Positions 6,096 through 6,118 of a stretch of 6,118 bases of DNA are shown here, piece by piece. The notes beneath the pieces were generated by a model, which was given only the letters and a program-made list of their open reading frames with translations, was not told the DNA's origin and searched no databases. The position numbers and the translations under genes are program-made. Origin of the DNA: an uncultured Thermoproteales archaeon (GTDB taxonomy: Archaea; Thermoproteota; Thermoprotei; Thermoproteales; Thermoproteaceae); NCBI GenBank assembly GCA_946480885.1, contig CAMLLK010000072.1, positions 1-6,118 on the forward strand, in the 5' to 3' direction. Position 1 is the first letter of the stretch. Each line of letters begins with the position of its first letter.

Positions 6096-6118
6096 TATAT
6101 CAACGACACCGAAGACCT
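6092..6118 (-). CDS. Possible 3' tail of the gene upstream of trpD
   Basis: In the frame shifted relative to trpD, eight codons (RSSVSLIY) run from the window edge to a TGA at 6094-6092, which overlaps the TTG start of trpD as TTGA. This matches the short overlaps elsewhere in this operon and would suit another trp gene ending here, such as trpB or trpC. Only eight codons are visible, so neither a real gene nor its identity can be shown. Confidence 0.25.
   Translation of the reverse strand, partial: RSSVSLIY

Noticed and set aside
1..6118. CRISPR array, insertion sequence or integration site
   Set aside because: I saw no regularly spaced direct repeats, no transposase reading frame, no terminal inverted repeats with target duplications and no tRNA gene that could act as an attachment site.

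Overview
The window looks like chromosomal DNA of a hyperthermophilic crenarchaeon, most likely Pyrobaculum or a close relative in the Thermoproteales. This is inferred from an archaeal/eukaryal ribosomal protein (S30e), archaeal TATA boxes centred about 23-25 bp before start codons (leaderless promoters), AGG/AGA arginine and ATA isoleucine codons, T-tract terminators, and a tightly overlapping trp operon with archaeal-sized products. I could not run a similarity search, so the genus is an inference.

Layout, left to right. Positions 1-1084 hold three minus-strand genes, each with its own TATA box: a type II thymidine kinase cut by the window's left edge (tdk, 1-429), the 53-residue ribosomal protein S30e (473-634), and a TrmO/TsaA-family tRNA methyltransferase (665-1084). 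A 31-bp spacer separates trmO from a divergent plus-strand gene (1116-2328). That gene was an ArsB/NhaD/CitMHS-type membrane transporter and is now a pseudogene with four frame breaks and one in-frame stop, although its promoter still looks intact. Positions 2329-2579 contain no gene I can call; they hold a strong imperfect hairpin and the probable trp terminator.

Positions 2580-6118 hold the minus-strand tryptophan operon, in transcription order trpD-trpE-trpG-trpA. Neighbouring genes overlap by 4, 10 and 4 nt. TrpE with TrpG makes anthranilate from chorismate and glutamine, TrpD attaches the phosphoribosyl group, and TrpA carries out the indole-releasing half of the last step. trpB, trpC and trpF are not in the window; an upstream reading frame ending at 6092 may be the tail of one of them. 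The operon promoter lies beyond the right edge.

I found no convincing new biological system. The points most worth a second look are the multi-lesion transporter pseudogene with a surviving promoter, the 14-bp perfect palindrome in the trmO/transporter promoter region, and the unexplained hairpin downstream of trpA.
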